A stretch of DNA of 64,000 nucleotides from Paenibacillus lautus NBRC 15380 (GCF_004000945.1 NZ_BIMF01000005.1:1-64000); one strand, 5' to 3'. Shown: positions 8,962-17,623, counted from the first letter of the stretch. Notes: a model not told the origin generated them from the sequence alone. Made by a program: numbers and translations.

Positions 8962-10674
8962 CTACTTCATCAACGAGAGTAGTTTACACACATCTCGCTC
9001 CATATCTTCTCTCCGTTCAGGCGGCACATATTGGAGCAGAGCCAGTGCCGCATAAGGCACTTTGATGGCATGCGGATCTTCATACCGTTTACTCCAATAA
9101 GCCGAATCCATAATCGAAACTTCTTCAGGTGCCTGAACCCCCTGATTCAAAAGCGTTTGTGGCTTTAAACGGTTGAGTTTCATTTGCAGCCGGTGATTGC
9201 TTTGACCAAGCTTGGCAAGCTGAGCATATCCGAGCCGTTCCAGCTCAATCAATGCGTGGGCGTGGGTAATTCCATGCTCAAGCTCACCTGCAAAAAAGTA
9301 GTACTTTCCTTCAACGTGTTGATCCGGCAGCACGTGATCCAACTCGGATAAAGCACGCCCAGCCAGATCGGATGCATTCCGGTACGGCGGCTCGTCCGAG
9401 AGCCGGATTTCGGAACGATCCAGCTTCGTATAATCTTCGATTCCGTAATACCTTGCAAGCTTATGTTCAACGGCCGCATCTTCCATCAGCTTGAGTAAGC
9501 CTCGAACGACAGACGGCGTCAGTAAGTCCGGACGGTCCCGCAATGCTTTCAGTCCCAGGACGGCCAGGGTAACACCATGTCCGGAGGTGCTCAGATTCGT
9601 CAGATTAGGCAGCAGTCCTTCAATCAATTGATTCATTAATTCAGGCTGCGCAGGCTCGGCAGGATAGGGTTCGAACCAATCTTCATGCTGACTGCGCAAA
9701 TGCCGGCAATTGGCGGCCAACCCCTTCCGTACATCTTGCGGCAAATCAAACTCCTTCTGCATGTAATAAGCCGCCAAATACGCCCCCCCGACATGTCCTT
9801 CAAACCAGCCAACCTCGCCGCCGCGGCTCAAGGCCGTAAGACCATCCTCCAAATACCGGTCACTAATGACCGAATTCACCTCCTTCCCTTCGATTGCACT
9901 CGGCAGATTCAGCCGGGCTGCAATGTCTTTGGGAAAGTTTGTTATCTTCATTCGGATGCTGTAACCATACATTCTAAAATGCAATCCGTCCTCGTTATCC
10001 GAAACGATCATCCGCCGATCCAGAGTGGAACGAACCCGGTCCAGAAACCGTTCGTCCGTTACTCCATAAGTTATCTCCAAGGGTGGTGCCAGCGCATACA
10101 TCGAAATCGGAATCCATTTGCGCTTTGTTGATACAACAACGGCATGGGCTGTTCCTCCAATGGCAAAAGCGAATTGCTCCGACTCCTTGGCGATCGTTAA
10201 TCCGAGCGTCCGCTTCATCCACAATCTTGCGGCTACCGGATCTTCCACGGGCAATCCCACCTCCCGCAAATACAGGACGCCATAGGTGCCGTTTGGCGCC
10301 AGTACCCCTTCCTTCAGATCATCATGCGCGATAAACTCAAGCAAGTTTCCATCACCATCCTTGAAGTACACGTTCACACCGGCTTCGAAGCGCTCAACCA
10401 CTTCGCCATCAGGCCATTTCAACAAAGGTACCTGCTCTGCAAGCTTCTGGATCAGGGATTCAAACTGAGAATAAGGCACTTCAAACGCGATATGGGCAGG
10501 AACTATAGGTTCATACGCTTCTTCAAAAGCGAGCGTGAAATCCGGTGTAGGCTGAAATACGACCTCAACCTCGCTTTCACTTGCAATCGGGAATTGAAGC
10601 AATCCGTTGTAGAATTGTTTCACGCCCTGAATGGAGACCGTTTTTAATTTCAATCCGGCAAAATGAGTAATCAT
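8962..10674 (-). CDS. Glyoxalase/VOC-domain protein fused to a helical C-terminal domain of unknown function
   Basis: Protein of 570 residues. About residues 1-130 form a vicinal-oxygen-chelate fold ending in NVYFKDGDGNLLEFIAHDD, and about 130-255 resemble a second VOC half. The remaining roughly 300 residues are mostly helical with Trp, His and Glu-rich stretches and match no family I recognise. There is no signal peptide or membrane segment. Its ATG overlaps the stop of the upstream FMN reductase as ATGA, with GGAGG inside that gene, so the two are co-translated. Function is unknown; the pairing suggests handling of a reactive small molecule, but that is inference. Confidence 0.8.
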   Translation of the reverse strand: MITHFAGLKLKTVSIQGVKQFYNGLLQFPIASESEVEVVFQPTPDFTLAFEEAYEPIVPAHIAFEVPYSQFESLIQKLAEQVPLLKWPDGEVVERFEAGVNVYFKDGDGNLLEFIAHDDLKEGVLAPNGTYGVLYLREVGLPVEDPVAARLWMKRTLGLTIAKESEQFAFAIGGTAHAVVVSTKRKWIPISMYALAPPLEITYGVTDERFLDRVRSTLDRRMIVSDNEDGLHFRMYGYSIRMKITNFPKDIAARLNLPSAIEGKEVNSVISDRYLEDGLTALSRGGEVGWFEGHVGGAYLAAYYMQKEFDLPQDVRKGLAANCRHLRSQHEDWFEPYPAEPAQPELMNQLIEGLLPNLTNLSTSGHGVTLAVLGLKALRDRPDLLTPSVVRGLLKLMEDAAVEHKLARYYGIEDYTKLDRSEIRLSDEPPYRNASDLAGRALSELDHVLPDQHVEGKYYFFAGELEHGITHAHALIELERLGYAQLAKLGQSNHRLQMKLNRLKPQTLLNQGVQAPEEVSIMDSAYWSKRYEDPHAIKVPYAALALLQYVPPERREDMERDVCKLLSLMK

Positions 10675-11231
10675 GAGGTTTCAACCTCCTCTTTACTGCT
10701 GATCTTCTTGACCAGCTCCATAAAGATGGATAGCGCCTCTTTAGCCCGATAATCCAGCACAATCGTGCCTTCTGCCGCTTCGGATTCGTAAATGGCCCGC
10801 TGAGAACCGCCAATGGAGATCCATTCCGGACTATTAATTCCGTGCAAATTGCGTATGGTAGCCTGCATTTGCTGCAGTGAACTCACGCCGACCGCCCCTC
10901 CCGCCGAGCTTACCGAGAGAACCGGTTTACCCGAGAAATGTATCTGCCCCAAATGATCCAAAGCGTTCTTCAAAACCCCGCTCATCCCTCCGTGATACTC
11001 TGGGGTAGTCAAAATAATGCCGTCCGCCTCCATTAATAGGCGCTGCAGCTCGCGCACGCCATCATGGCGGTTGAATATCTCGTCAGGCGAATAGAACGGA
11101 AGCGGTGTTTCATACAGGTTAAACAGCTTCACTTCCACGAACAACCGATTCATTTGCGCTTCCAAGGCTTTGGCCAGAACGGTGCTTGTTGCTTCCTTAC
11201 GATTGCTGCCAGCTATAATCACGATCTTCAT
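10671..11231 (-). CDS. NADPH-dependent FMN reductase family protein (SsuE-like)
   Basis: Flavodoxin-fold reductase of 186 residues. MKIVIIAGSNRKEATSTVLA is the FMN-binding loop and TTPEYHGGMSGVLKNALDHL is the second family signature. An in-frame extension of 26 codons exists, but GGGAGG lies 10 nt before the ATG at 11231 and the family starts there. It is the first gene of a two-gene operon with the VOC-domain protein, overlapping by 4 nt. Enzymes of this type supply reduced FMN to monooxygenases or reduce quinones and azo compounds; the partner here may be the downstream protein. Confidence 0.9.
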   Translation of the reverse strand: MKIVIIAGSNRKEATSTVLAKALEAQMNRLFVEVKLFNLYETPLPFYSPDEIFNRHDGVRELQRLLMEADGIILTTPEYHGGMSGVLKNALDHLGQIHFSGKPVLSVSSAGGAVGVSSLQQMQATIRNLHGINSPEWISIGGSQRAIYESEAAEGTIVLDYRAKEALSIFMELVKKISSKEEVETS

Positions 11232-11330
11232 GGTACTGCCTCCCTTATTGGTATCCAATGTTTTGTTAAGTACATTGTAGAGGAGGCAGGCCATGGAAAT
11301 CGTCAACATTTAGAGTGATTTTACGGGCAA

Positions 11331-11358
11331 AAGCTCTCATGCCTTCGGCTGAGAGCTT
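11331..11358 (-). terminator. Terminator after the NarL-type two-component operon
   Basis: Stem AAGCTCTCA / TGAGAGCTT with a 10-nt loop, followed on the minus strand by TTTTG, about 50 nt past the stop at 11412. Confidence 0.75.
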
Positions 11359-11411
11359 CTACAACTATAGTCTTAGATATTTACCGTTATGTACGCCAAA
11401 TACAGCAATCC

Positions 11412-12077
11412 TTATACGATTCCATGCTTGAGCGCATAAATGGCCGCCTGTGTCCGGTCGGCAACCCCCAGCTTATCGAGCAAATGGCTGACATGGGTTT
11501 TAACCGTCTTCTCGGTGATGTAAAGCGCTTCGCTGATTTCCCTGTTGTTCATACCCGATGCAATCAGCTGCAGCACCTCCTGCTCCCGGCGGGTAAGTTT
11601 ATCCAGCTCCACAGACTCTTCCTGATGGCCGGAACCGCTGGTCTCATCTGCTCCCGCCGGCGATGTAACATGCGTCATGAGCAGGCCTGCCGCATCCGGA
11701 TGCAGTTCGACTTGGCCTTCATATACGCGCCTGATCGCAGCCACCAGATCTTCAGGCTCGATATCCTTAAGAAGATAGCCGCGTGCGCCTGCCCGAATGG
11801 CTGGCAGAACATGGCCATAATCGATAAACGAGGTCAGCACGATGACTTTAATGTGAGGCTGTTCTTTTTTTAACCGTGCGGTTGTATCGATTCCGTTGAG
11901 GATCGGCATATTCAGATCCATTAACACGACATCGGGATTTAGATGTTTGGCCGTCTCCAACGCCTCCTCGCCATTCGCGGCTTCGCCAACCATCTCGATA
12001 TCCGGCTGCGTAGCCAGAAAAACCTGAAGCCCCCAGCGTACCATGGCGTGATCGTCAGCGATCAACAATCGGATCAT
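11412..12077 (-). CDS. NarL/LuxR-family response regulator (LiaR/DegU-like)
   Basis: Response regulator of 221 residues. The receiver starts MIRLLIADDHAMVRWGL, with phosphoacceptor Asp54 in VVLMDLNMP and Lys in YLLKDIEPEDL. The LuxR-type HTH (about 155-215) has LTRREQEVLQLIASGMNNREI and KTVKTHVSHLLDKLG. The ATG at 12077 lies inside the end of the kinase gene (23-nt overlap) and is preceded by GGGGGGAT. It is phosphorylated by the kinase encoded by the overlapping gene; targets are not evident from sequence. Confidence 0.93.
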   Translation of the reverse strand: MIRLLIADDHAMVRWGLQVFLATQPDIEMVGEAANGEEALETAKHLNPDVVLMDLNMPILNGIDTTARLKKEQPHIKVIVLTSFIDYGHVLPAIRAGARGYLLKDIEPEDLVAAIRRVYEGQVELHPDAAGLLMTHVTSPAGADETSGSGHQEESVELDKLTRREQEVLQLIASGMNNREISEALYITEKTVKTHVSHLLDKLGVADRTQAAIYALKHGIV

Positions 12078-13773
12078 CCGTTATCCCCCCATTCTCTGTT
12101 GACCTCACCCTTAAGGGCAGCGAAACCTCAATGATGGTTCCCTCTCTGTACACACTGTATAGGCGGAATTGTCCTCCGAGCGATTCGGCCCGTTCCCGCA
12201 TGCTGGACAACCCTATCGAATGTCTTGTCAGCTCGTTCAATCGTTGCTTGGTAATCCCGCGGCCATGATCTTCGATCCGAAGTTCAACTTCATTTTCCTG
12301 CAGGGTTAATACTACCGTTACTTCCTTTGTATCCGCATGCTTGCTTACATTGTTCAGCGCCTCTTGACCGATCCTCCACAACGCTTCCTCCACGATCCGG
12401 GGCAGGTCCCGTATCCCGCTGATATGTGAACTTACATGGAGCTTCAAACGTTCGCCGTATTGTTTCAGGCCTGTCATAAGCCCTTCCTCAAGTCCGGGTG
12501 GGCGAAGCTGCATGATCAGTTCCCGCATTTCCTTCAGAGCGCTTTGCGATAACGACTGAATATCGTGGATCGTGTCCTGGAGCAAGCTTCTCTGCTCATG
12601 CGGCTCCGCAGCAAGCATACTCCCTACACCCTTGGACATCATCACCAGCGAGAACAGGGTTTGACTTACCGAGTCGTGCAGGTCTCGGGCTAGACGATTT
12701 CGTTCATCCATTCTTGCGAGCTCCCGCCGGTTCTCCTCTAGACGAATGCGCTGAAGTGTCATGCCGATATGTTCAGCCAGTGCCTCAATCACCTCCATAT
12801 CCGCCCGGTACGAATTCCCATGATGATCGTACCCTACCAAAAGCAGTCCAAAAGAGGTGTCCCCGGCAGCCACCAGCGGAACCGCAACTGCTCGGGCGAT
12901 GGATGATATCCATCCCTGTTCCACCAATAGATCCGAAAGCCGCTGCGCGTCATCGGCACTGACCGGATCCGCAGAGGTCTTTCCCTTGCCAGAACGGGTT
13001 CGTGCGGTTTCAGCAAGCGGGAATTGGGCATGGGGCAGCGTCGTCTGCCCTCCGCTGTATAGGGCACGAAGTGTCATTTCGTTGCCGATTGGCTCCAGCA
13101 ATGCAGCAACCGGCCAGTCAAAGTAACGGCCCATTAAACTCATGACTTGCTTCGTTAATTCGGCCCGATTAACCGCTTGGGAAGCATAAGCACCGAGAGC
13201 GCTGCTATATTCACCAAGCCGGGCAAACAAATCCGCACGGCGCTGCTCAGCTGCGTAGAGGCGCATACGCTCAATGGCGCTGCCAATTTGGTAGGCTACC
13301 GATTCCAGCAGTGCCAGTTCCTCTTTGGTGAAATGCAGCTTCCCGGGTGCAGCCACATTCAGTACGCCGAACCTGCGGCTGCCCGATCGCAGCGGAACGG
13401 TTGCATGGTGGGTTATGCCTTCTGTATCGCCCCATTGATACCGAACGGCGTTATCCAGACGTTTGCAATTCAAAATGTTCACTGCATTTTTCAGACGTCC
13501 GTCATCGTAACGCTCCAGGCACCAGCAGCTGCCGCATCTCATGGGTTCATTATCATCCCGGCTCAGGGCAGGTGGCAAATTCCGGCTGGCTACGAATTCA
13601 TGCGTTCCCTGATCTTCCACCAGGAACAGCCAACCGGTCGTAAGTCCCGTTAGCTCCAGCAGCTTGGCAATAACAACGTCCAGCATGGGGGCAAGCTCAT
13701 TGGACTCGTTCAACGTTTCTGCGATCGTCTTCAGCGTGATTAACTCCTGAATATGCGGATCGTGATTGGACAT
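12055..13773 (-). CDS. Soluble GAF-domain sensor histidine kinase (HisKA_3 type)
   Basis: Kinase of 572 residues with no transmembrane segment, so a cytoplasmic sensor. Two GAF domains (about 10-170 and 200-345) precede a HisKA_3 dimerisation domain with His366 in RNRLARDLHDSVSQTL and a HATPase ending in SIGLSSMRERAESLGG. The first GAF carries Cys80, Cys83, Cys85 and Cys103 (CxxCxC-x17-C), which could bind a metal or Fe-S cluster or act as a thiol redox switch. The ATG at 13773 has AAGGAG upstream. It pairs with the NarL-type regulator that overlaps its 3' end. Confidence 0.92.
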   Translation of the reverse strand: MSNHDPHIQELITLKTIAETLNESNELAPMLDVVIAKLLELTGLTTGWLFLVEDQGTHEFVASRNLPPALSRDDNEPMRCGSCWCLERYDDGRLKNAVNILNCKRLDNAVRYQWGDTEGITHHATVPLRSGSRRFGVLNVAAPGKLHFTKEELALLESVAYQIGSAIERMRLYAAEQRRADLFARLGEYSSALGAYASQAVNRAELTKQVMSLMGRYFDWPVAALLEPIGNEMTLRALYSGGQTTLPHAQFPLAETARTRSGKGKTSADPVSADDAQRLSDLLVEQGWISSIARAVAVPLVAAGDTSFGLLLVGYDHHGNSYRADMEVIEALAEHIGMTLQRIRLEENRRELARMDERNRLARDLHDSVSQTLFSLVMMSKGVGSMLAAEPHEQRSLLQDTIHDIQSLSQSALKEMRELIMQLRPPGLEEGLMTGLKQYGERLKLHVSSHISGIRDLPRIVEEALWRIGQEALNNVSKHADTKEVTVVLTLQENEVELRIEDHGRGITKQRLNELTRHSIGLSSMRERAESLGGQFRLYSVYREGTIIEVSLPLRVRSTENGGITDDPIVDR

Positions 13774-14000
13774 ACACGAAAGCTCCTTCTTTTTTGCATT
13801 CTGAAGTAACTATATTATATAATCCTGTCACACACCATCAAAATTCCCTATGAGTCCTTCGGGTTTTTCTCAGATCGTTCACCTCATGAATTTTGGTAAA
13901 AAACAATTAATATTGTTTTATCTCTTGCAAATTTCCATCTACATATGGCTTAATATAGAAGTCGGGGCCGACGAAATGAGCTGAAAGGAGGCTGATTGCA
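13774..14000. other. Divergent intergenic region between the GAF kinase and the leader peptide
   Basis: AT-rich intergenic stretch of 227 nt holding the promoters of the minus-strand kinase operon and of the plus-strand leader/CD3324 unit. I see a TAATAT-like -10 near 13952 but no well-spaced -35 partner, so no promoter is assigned. Confidence 0.4.
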
Positions 14001-14033
14001 ATGATTCAGATCCGTGAGGTGGTATTCGCGTAA
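14001..14033 (+). CDS. Possible 10-residue leader peptide (MIQIREVVFA)
   Basis: AAAGGAGG lies 8-9 nt upstream of an ATG followed by nine sense codons and TAA. The stop codon sits in the loop of an imperfect hairpin (GGTATTCGC / GCGAATATCC, 14021-14044), and a strong GC-rich terminator follows at 14052-14072. This layout resembles a translated leader controlling read-through into the CD3324-family gene downstream. The peptide has no run of one rare amino acid, so any sensing mechanism is unknown. It could also be the end product of a short stand-alone transcript. Confidence 0.5.
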   Translation: MIQIREVVFA

Positions 14034-14051
14034 AGCGAATATCCGTTAAAT

Positions 14052-14072
14052 GGGAGCCCGCTGCGGGCTCCC
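14052..14072 (+). terminator. Strong terminator/attenuator hairpin after the leader peptide
   Basis: GGGAGCCCGC / GCGGGCTCCC forms a nearly perfect stem with a minimal loop, followed by TATATCTATTTTT. It lies 18 nt after the leader stop codon and 140 nt before the CD3324-family start, so it can act as an attenuator. Confidence 0.8.
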
Positions 14073-14211
14073 TATATCTATTTTTAAATTCAAAAATCCA
14101 ACAAATCCAAAAAAACCAATTTCACGAAAGGAGGAGGGCAAGCATGATCAATGCAATTGTTTTGAAACTCAGCGATAGCTTAAATATGTATACAGAAAGA
14201 GGAGGGCATCG

Positions 14212-14493
14212 ATGGGCCATTACAAGAACGGAAGAGAAGTGCTTCCCCCCGAGCTGCTGCAGCAAATTCAACAGTATATAGATGGAGAATTACTCTACAT
14301 ACCGAAACAGAGCGAGCAAAGAGCCGGCTGGGGAGAGTTAAGCGGTTCCAAACAACGCATCGAAAGTCGAAATAAAGAAATGTATCGCGCTTATTGCAAA
14401 GGACGGTCCATTGAGGAATTGGAACGGACCTACTTCCTATCTGGAGAAAGCGTGCGCAAGATCATAAGTAAACTTACCCGCGTAGGGACCTGA
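14212..14493 (+). CDS. CD3324-family small DNA-binding protein
   Basis: Protein of 93 residues resembling the CD3324/Mor-like family of Firmicutes. The N-terminal part (MGHYKNGREVLPPELLQQIQ, then a YIDGELLYIPKQ stretch) and the central RNKEMYRAYCKGRSIEEL lead into a helix-turn-helix ending SGESVRKIISKL. Members are presumed transcription regulators; targets are unknown. The ATG at 14212 follows GAGGAGGGC. An upstream ATG at 14144 with an even stronger AAAGGAGGAGGG opens a 45-codon frame overlapping this start out of frame, which could couple or limit translation. Confidence 0.82.
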   Translation: MGHYKNGREVLPPELLQQIQQYIDGELLYIPKQSEQRAGWGELSGSKQRIESRNKEMYRAYCKGRSIEELERTYFLSGESVRKIISKLTRVGT

Positions 14494-14530
14494 ATCGATG
14501 AGATTTAACGGTCTGCATACGGATTAACAT

Positions 14531-14560
14531 AGGACTGTTCCCCTGGGGTGCAGTCCTTTT
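14531..14560 (+). terminator. Terminator after the CD3324-family gene
   Basis: AGGACTG / CAGTCCT stem with an internal CCCC/GGGG pairing and a trailing TTTTCATTTT, 38 nt after the stop codon. Confidence 0.75.
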
Positions 14561-14589
14561 CATTTTATATGAACGTTACTCCATCGTAG

Positions 14590-14630
14590 AAAATGCCCGA
14601 CTGTAGGCGAATCTACAGTCGGGCATTTTT
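14590..14630. terminator. Bidirectional terminator between convergent genes
   Basis: Perfect 17-bp stem (AAAATGCCCGACTGTAG and its complement) flanked by A and T tracts, usable on both strands. It serves the minus-strand gene ending at 14637. Confidence 0.88.
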
Positions 14631-14636
14631 TATACC

Positions 14637-15173
14637 CTAGTGATCTTCCCGCTTCTCCCCCGCGATATCCCAGCGATGGCGAAATTTCTCCAATCTCGGG
14701 TGCAAGTACGGCGGCTCGGACAAGAGGATTAGCCTCAGCTTCACGATCCATTCCTCGAATGAAGAAAAGGATGCAAACACATTAGCTACTTCAGGAGTCA
14801 GGATCAGAAAATGGGGACTTCCGTATTTCTCTACCAGATGACGAAGCGCGGTATCGATCGGCGTGTATTTTTTCCGTTTCGACTCGAAGGGTTCAATCAC
14901 AACCGATGATCCCCCATGCTCCTCTACCCATTCCTGAAGCTGTTTCTCCCGCTTGTAATAAGGGCTTACCGGCTCCTTGAACATCCGCTTTGCCGTCTCT
15001 TCATGCAGCGGATACAACACCAATTTTACAAATGACCGTTCTTCTAAAATGGCAGCAGCCTGCTCCAAATCCTTCTGCACCTGCTCGAAGAGGTCATAGA
15101 ATATTAAGGTTCCTTTAGTGGTTTGCTTCGGGGGTTCGTAACCGTAAGGAACATACTCCAAATTGCGCGGCAT
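14637..15173 (-). CDS. Conserved hypothetical protein, 178 residues
   Basis: I do not recognise this family. The protein starts MPRNLEYVPYGYEPPKQTT, is soluble and charged, and contains alternating helical and strand-like stretches (SFVKLVLYPLHEETAKRMF, HFLILTPEVANVFASF). An extended frame of 26 codons overlaps the amidase gene, but AGAGGTGAA is well placed before the ATG at 15173. It lies 19 nt downstream of the amidase stop and is probably co-transcribed. No signal peptide or catalytic motif is visible. Confidence 0.75.
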   Translation of the reverse strand: MPRNLEYVPYGYEPPKQTTKGTLIFYDLFEQVQKDLEQAAAILEERSFVKLVLYPLHEETAKRMFKEPVSPYYKREKQLQEWVEEHGGSSVVIEPFESKRKKYTPIDTALRHLVEKYGSPHFLILTPEVANVFASFSSFEEWIVKLRLILLSEPPYLHPRLEKFRHRWDIAGEKREDH

Positions 15174-15192
15174 GATGAACTTCACCTCTCTT

Positions 15193-16683
15193 TTACTCTG
15201 ATGACTGGGGTGACAGCTTCGGTGGTACGCGATGCTGGGTAGCCTGCTCAAAGCCGTAGGCTAATTGGATCAGCATGGGCTCGCTATATGCCGTCCCGAT
15301 GAACGTAATGCCCTGTGGTCCCTTCGTAATATATCCTCCCGGTGCAATGATGCCATTTTGGGCATAACCGCCGGGAACGGTTACCGATGGATACCCTGCC
15401 CGGGCAGCCAGATCCGGTCCATATTCATTACCCAGAAACAGCAGGGCGTCAAGCTGATACGTCTGCAAAGCATGGTCAATCCCTCTCGCTCCCGCCATTT
15501 CTTTATTCTTCTGCTTGCTCTCAAGATACTCTGCTTCGGTCAGCGTGCCGCTCGTTTCCTCGGCCCAAATCAATGTGCCCTGTCCATATTTCAAGGCCAC
15601 ATCGGCATGTGCCTCATTATAAGCGATAACCTCGGCCAACGAATGAACCGGCAGGGACGCATCCACGTTTGCCAAATAATCATCGACGTATTTCTTGAAC
15701 TCATAGCGAAGGACATTGGCATCCCATTGGGTATCCTGGCAGGGCAACTCCACCGGATCAATAATGGTGGCTCCTTGATCCCGCAGCACTTCAATGGCCG
15801 ACTCTACAATATTTAGTCTATCCCGATCCAGGTGCTTATAGTAGTATCGTGGAATCCCGATTCGGGCTTTCCTCAAATAACTCGAATCCAGAAACTTTGT
15901 ATAATCCTCAACCCTTTTTTGAGGATCTACCTTGGTCACTTCGTCCAGATCATCGCTTCCCGCGATCGCGCTAAGCAGAATCGCGGCATCTTCCACCGTT
16001 CTGGTCATTGGACCTGCCGTATCCTGCGTATGGGTGATGGGTATGATGCCTGACCGGCTTACCAGTCCGATCGTCGGCTTAATGCCAACCAGACTGTTCT
16101 GGCTGGAAGGACTGATAATCGATCCAGATGTTTCCGTCCCGATGGCGGCCGCGGCCAAATTCGCCGCCACCGCAGCACCGGAGCCTGAGCTTGAACCTCC
16201 AACAAACATTTCGCCAGGGCCGTAGGGATTTAACGTAAGCCCATGTCTTGACGAGAATCCTGCCCACATCGTCGGTGACATGAAATTCGCCCACTCGGTC
16301 ATGTTGCTCTTGCCCAAAATAACAGCACCCGCCTTACGCAGCTTCGCAGCAACAAAGGAATCTTTCGCGGCAAACGAATCGGCAAGAGCGATGGAGCCGG
16401 CGCTCGTATGCAGCCGATCCCCGGTGTCGATATTGTCTTTGAGCAGGATGGGAACTCCGTGCAGCAATCCTCTTGCACCCTGGTCCTTGCGCTCTCGATC
16501 CAGCTCCTCGGCAATTTGCAGCGCTTCAGGGTTCACCTCAAGAATCGAGCGGAGAATTCCATCGTATAACCCGATCCGCTCCAGATACAATTGAACCAGC
16601 TCTACTGAGGTCATCCAACCCTCTGCCATCGCATGCTGCATATCCGAAATGGTTGCTTCCACAATCCATGATTTTTTATCCAT
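15193..16683 (-). CDS. Amidase of the amidase-signature family
   Basis: Hydrolase of 496 residues that cleaves C-N amide bonds. It has the Ser-cisSer-Lys catalytic set: Lys82 in PILLKDNIDT, the serine-rich loop GGSSSGSGAAVAANLA (about 162-177) and the nucleophile region GTETSGSII (about Ser188). The length fits fungal- and plant-type AS enzymes more than GatA, and no gatB or gatC is near, so it is unlikely to be the tRNA amidotransferase subunit. There is no signal peptide. The ATG at 16683 has AGGGGGA somewhat far upstream. Its substrate is unknown; related proteins are annotated as peptide amidases. Confidence 0.9.
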   Translation of the reverse strand: MDKKSWIVEATISDMQHAMAEGWMTSVELVQLYLERIGLYDGILRSILEVNPEALQIAEELDRERKDQGARGLLHGVPILLKDNIDTGDRLHTSAGSIALADSFAAKDSFVAAKLRKAGAVILGKSNMTEWANFMSPTMWAGFSSRHGLTLNPYGPGEMFVGGSSSGSGAAVAANLAAAAIGTETSGSIISPSSQNSLVGIKPTIGLVSRSGIIPITHTQDTAGPMTRTVEDAAILLSAIAGSDDLDEVTKVDPQKRVEDYTKFLDSSYLRKARIGIPRYYYKHLDRDRLNIVESAIEVLRDQGATIIDPVELPCQDTQWDANVLRYEFKKYVDDYLANVDASLPVHSLAEVIAYNEAHADVALKYGQGTLIWAEETSGTLTEAEYLESKQKNKEMAGARGIDHALQTYQLDALLFLGNEYGPDLAARAGYPSVTVPGGYAQNGIIAPGGYITKGPQGITFIGTAYSEPMLIQLAYGFEQATQHRVPPKLSPQSSE

Positions 16684-16990
16684 GATCCTATATAGTCCCC
16701 CTGACTTATCTTTCTGACCTTACGGTGGGTGGTGGGGATTAATGTTTCATATTGTAGCCTCCAAACGTTTCAGGTTCTTAATGAAATTCGGGATTCAGGG
16801 GTAAAATTCCTCTAATATGTAACCTTGAGCCTCCTTCGTTATGAGACCGATTTATCATTTATGACAATAGTAAAACCTTAAAGAAATTAGTAGAGTATTA
16901 CCTCATATTAGAGAAATTAATAAACAAGGGTTACCCCTTTCTTCTTGATTTAGGGGCAACCCTTGGTTTATATCCGCTTCGATTCTATTG
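16684..16990. other. Intergenic region upstream of the amidase
   Basis: About 300 nt with the amidase promoter region, an AT-rich stretch and, near its right end, the terminator of the DUF4183 gene. No further gene or RNA is evident. Confidence 0.4.
16927..16964 (-). terminator. Terminator of the DUF4183 gene
   Basis: AAGGGTTACCCCT / AGGGGCAACCCTT stem, followed on the minus strand by TTGTTTATTAATT, 26 nt after the stop at 16991. Confidence 0.75.
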
Positions 16991-17404
16991 TTAACTGATG
17001 ATCGTAATGACCGGTGCCGATATTGTCGGCTGTGTCGTGATCGCGGATGTTGTGTTTGTGAAACTGGCGATTTCCAATAAAACCGGTATCCCCGCGGGAA
17101 CGTCCGTCGTATCGAGGACCAAACTCGCGGTTGTTAATGTCGATAAGGCAAGTTGTTGAAGCATGCCGTTGATATACACATTAAAGTATTCTGTACCTGT
17201 CAATGCGGGGAATGCCGTCACGGGTGCTTCAGCATCATCGACAAAGCTTGTTGCCGGCATGGTAATGGAATCTGCTCCGATCATAGCTTCGGTAATCAGC
17301 GCAAAATAACGAGCTACAGTTGGCGTTACCGTTGTGGTGATTGTTCCGCCTGTTGCAACAGGGGGCGTTGCGACAGCGATAATAATAGGTTTGATAACTG
17401 GCAT
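16991..17404 (-). CDS. DUF4183 domain protein
   Basis: Protein of 137 residues starting MPVIKPIIIAVATPPVATGG, rich in Thr, Ala and Val and poor in charge. The core (ARYFALITEAMIG, then EYFNVYINGMLQQLA, then VPAGIPVLLEIASF) matches the DUF4183 fold found in spore-surface and collagen-like proteins of Bacillales. The ATG at 17404 follows GGAGAGGAG; the longer open frame upstream lacks a site. It is divergent from a collagen-like protein that carries the same domain, suggesting related surface or exosporium proteins. Localisation is inferred from the family. Confidence 0.82.
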   Translation of the reverse strand: MPVIKPIIIAVATPPVATGGTITTTVTPTVARYFALITEAMIGADSITMPATSFVDDAEAPVTAFPALTGTEYFNVYINGMLQQLALSTLTTASLVLDTTDVPAGIPVLLEIASFTNTTSAITTQPTISAPVITIIS

Positions 17405-17623
17405 ATCATCACTCCTCTCCTGTCGGGATTGAAAAATATGGCTGTGCCACATTATCATTAAATGATAGTTTTTGAGTTTTGATTCTGGCATTCCCCCAAT
17501 TATAGTAAAAATAATATAGGAAACTACCAGCTTTCCAGTTAATATATCCTTGAAGAAAGGACAAATGTCCATTCCACTCCCCTTCCGATGACATAAATTA
17601 AGTACATACATTCATCCGGGACG

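Noticed and set aside
15193-16683. Amidase as GatA subunit of the tRNA amidotransferase
   Set aside because: No gatB or gatC nearby, and the neighbour is an unrelated hypothetical gene.
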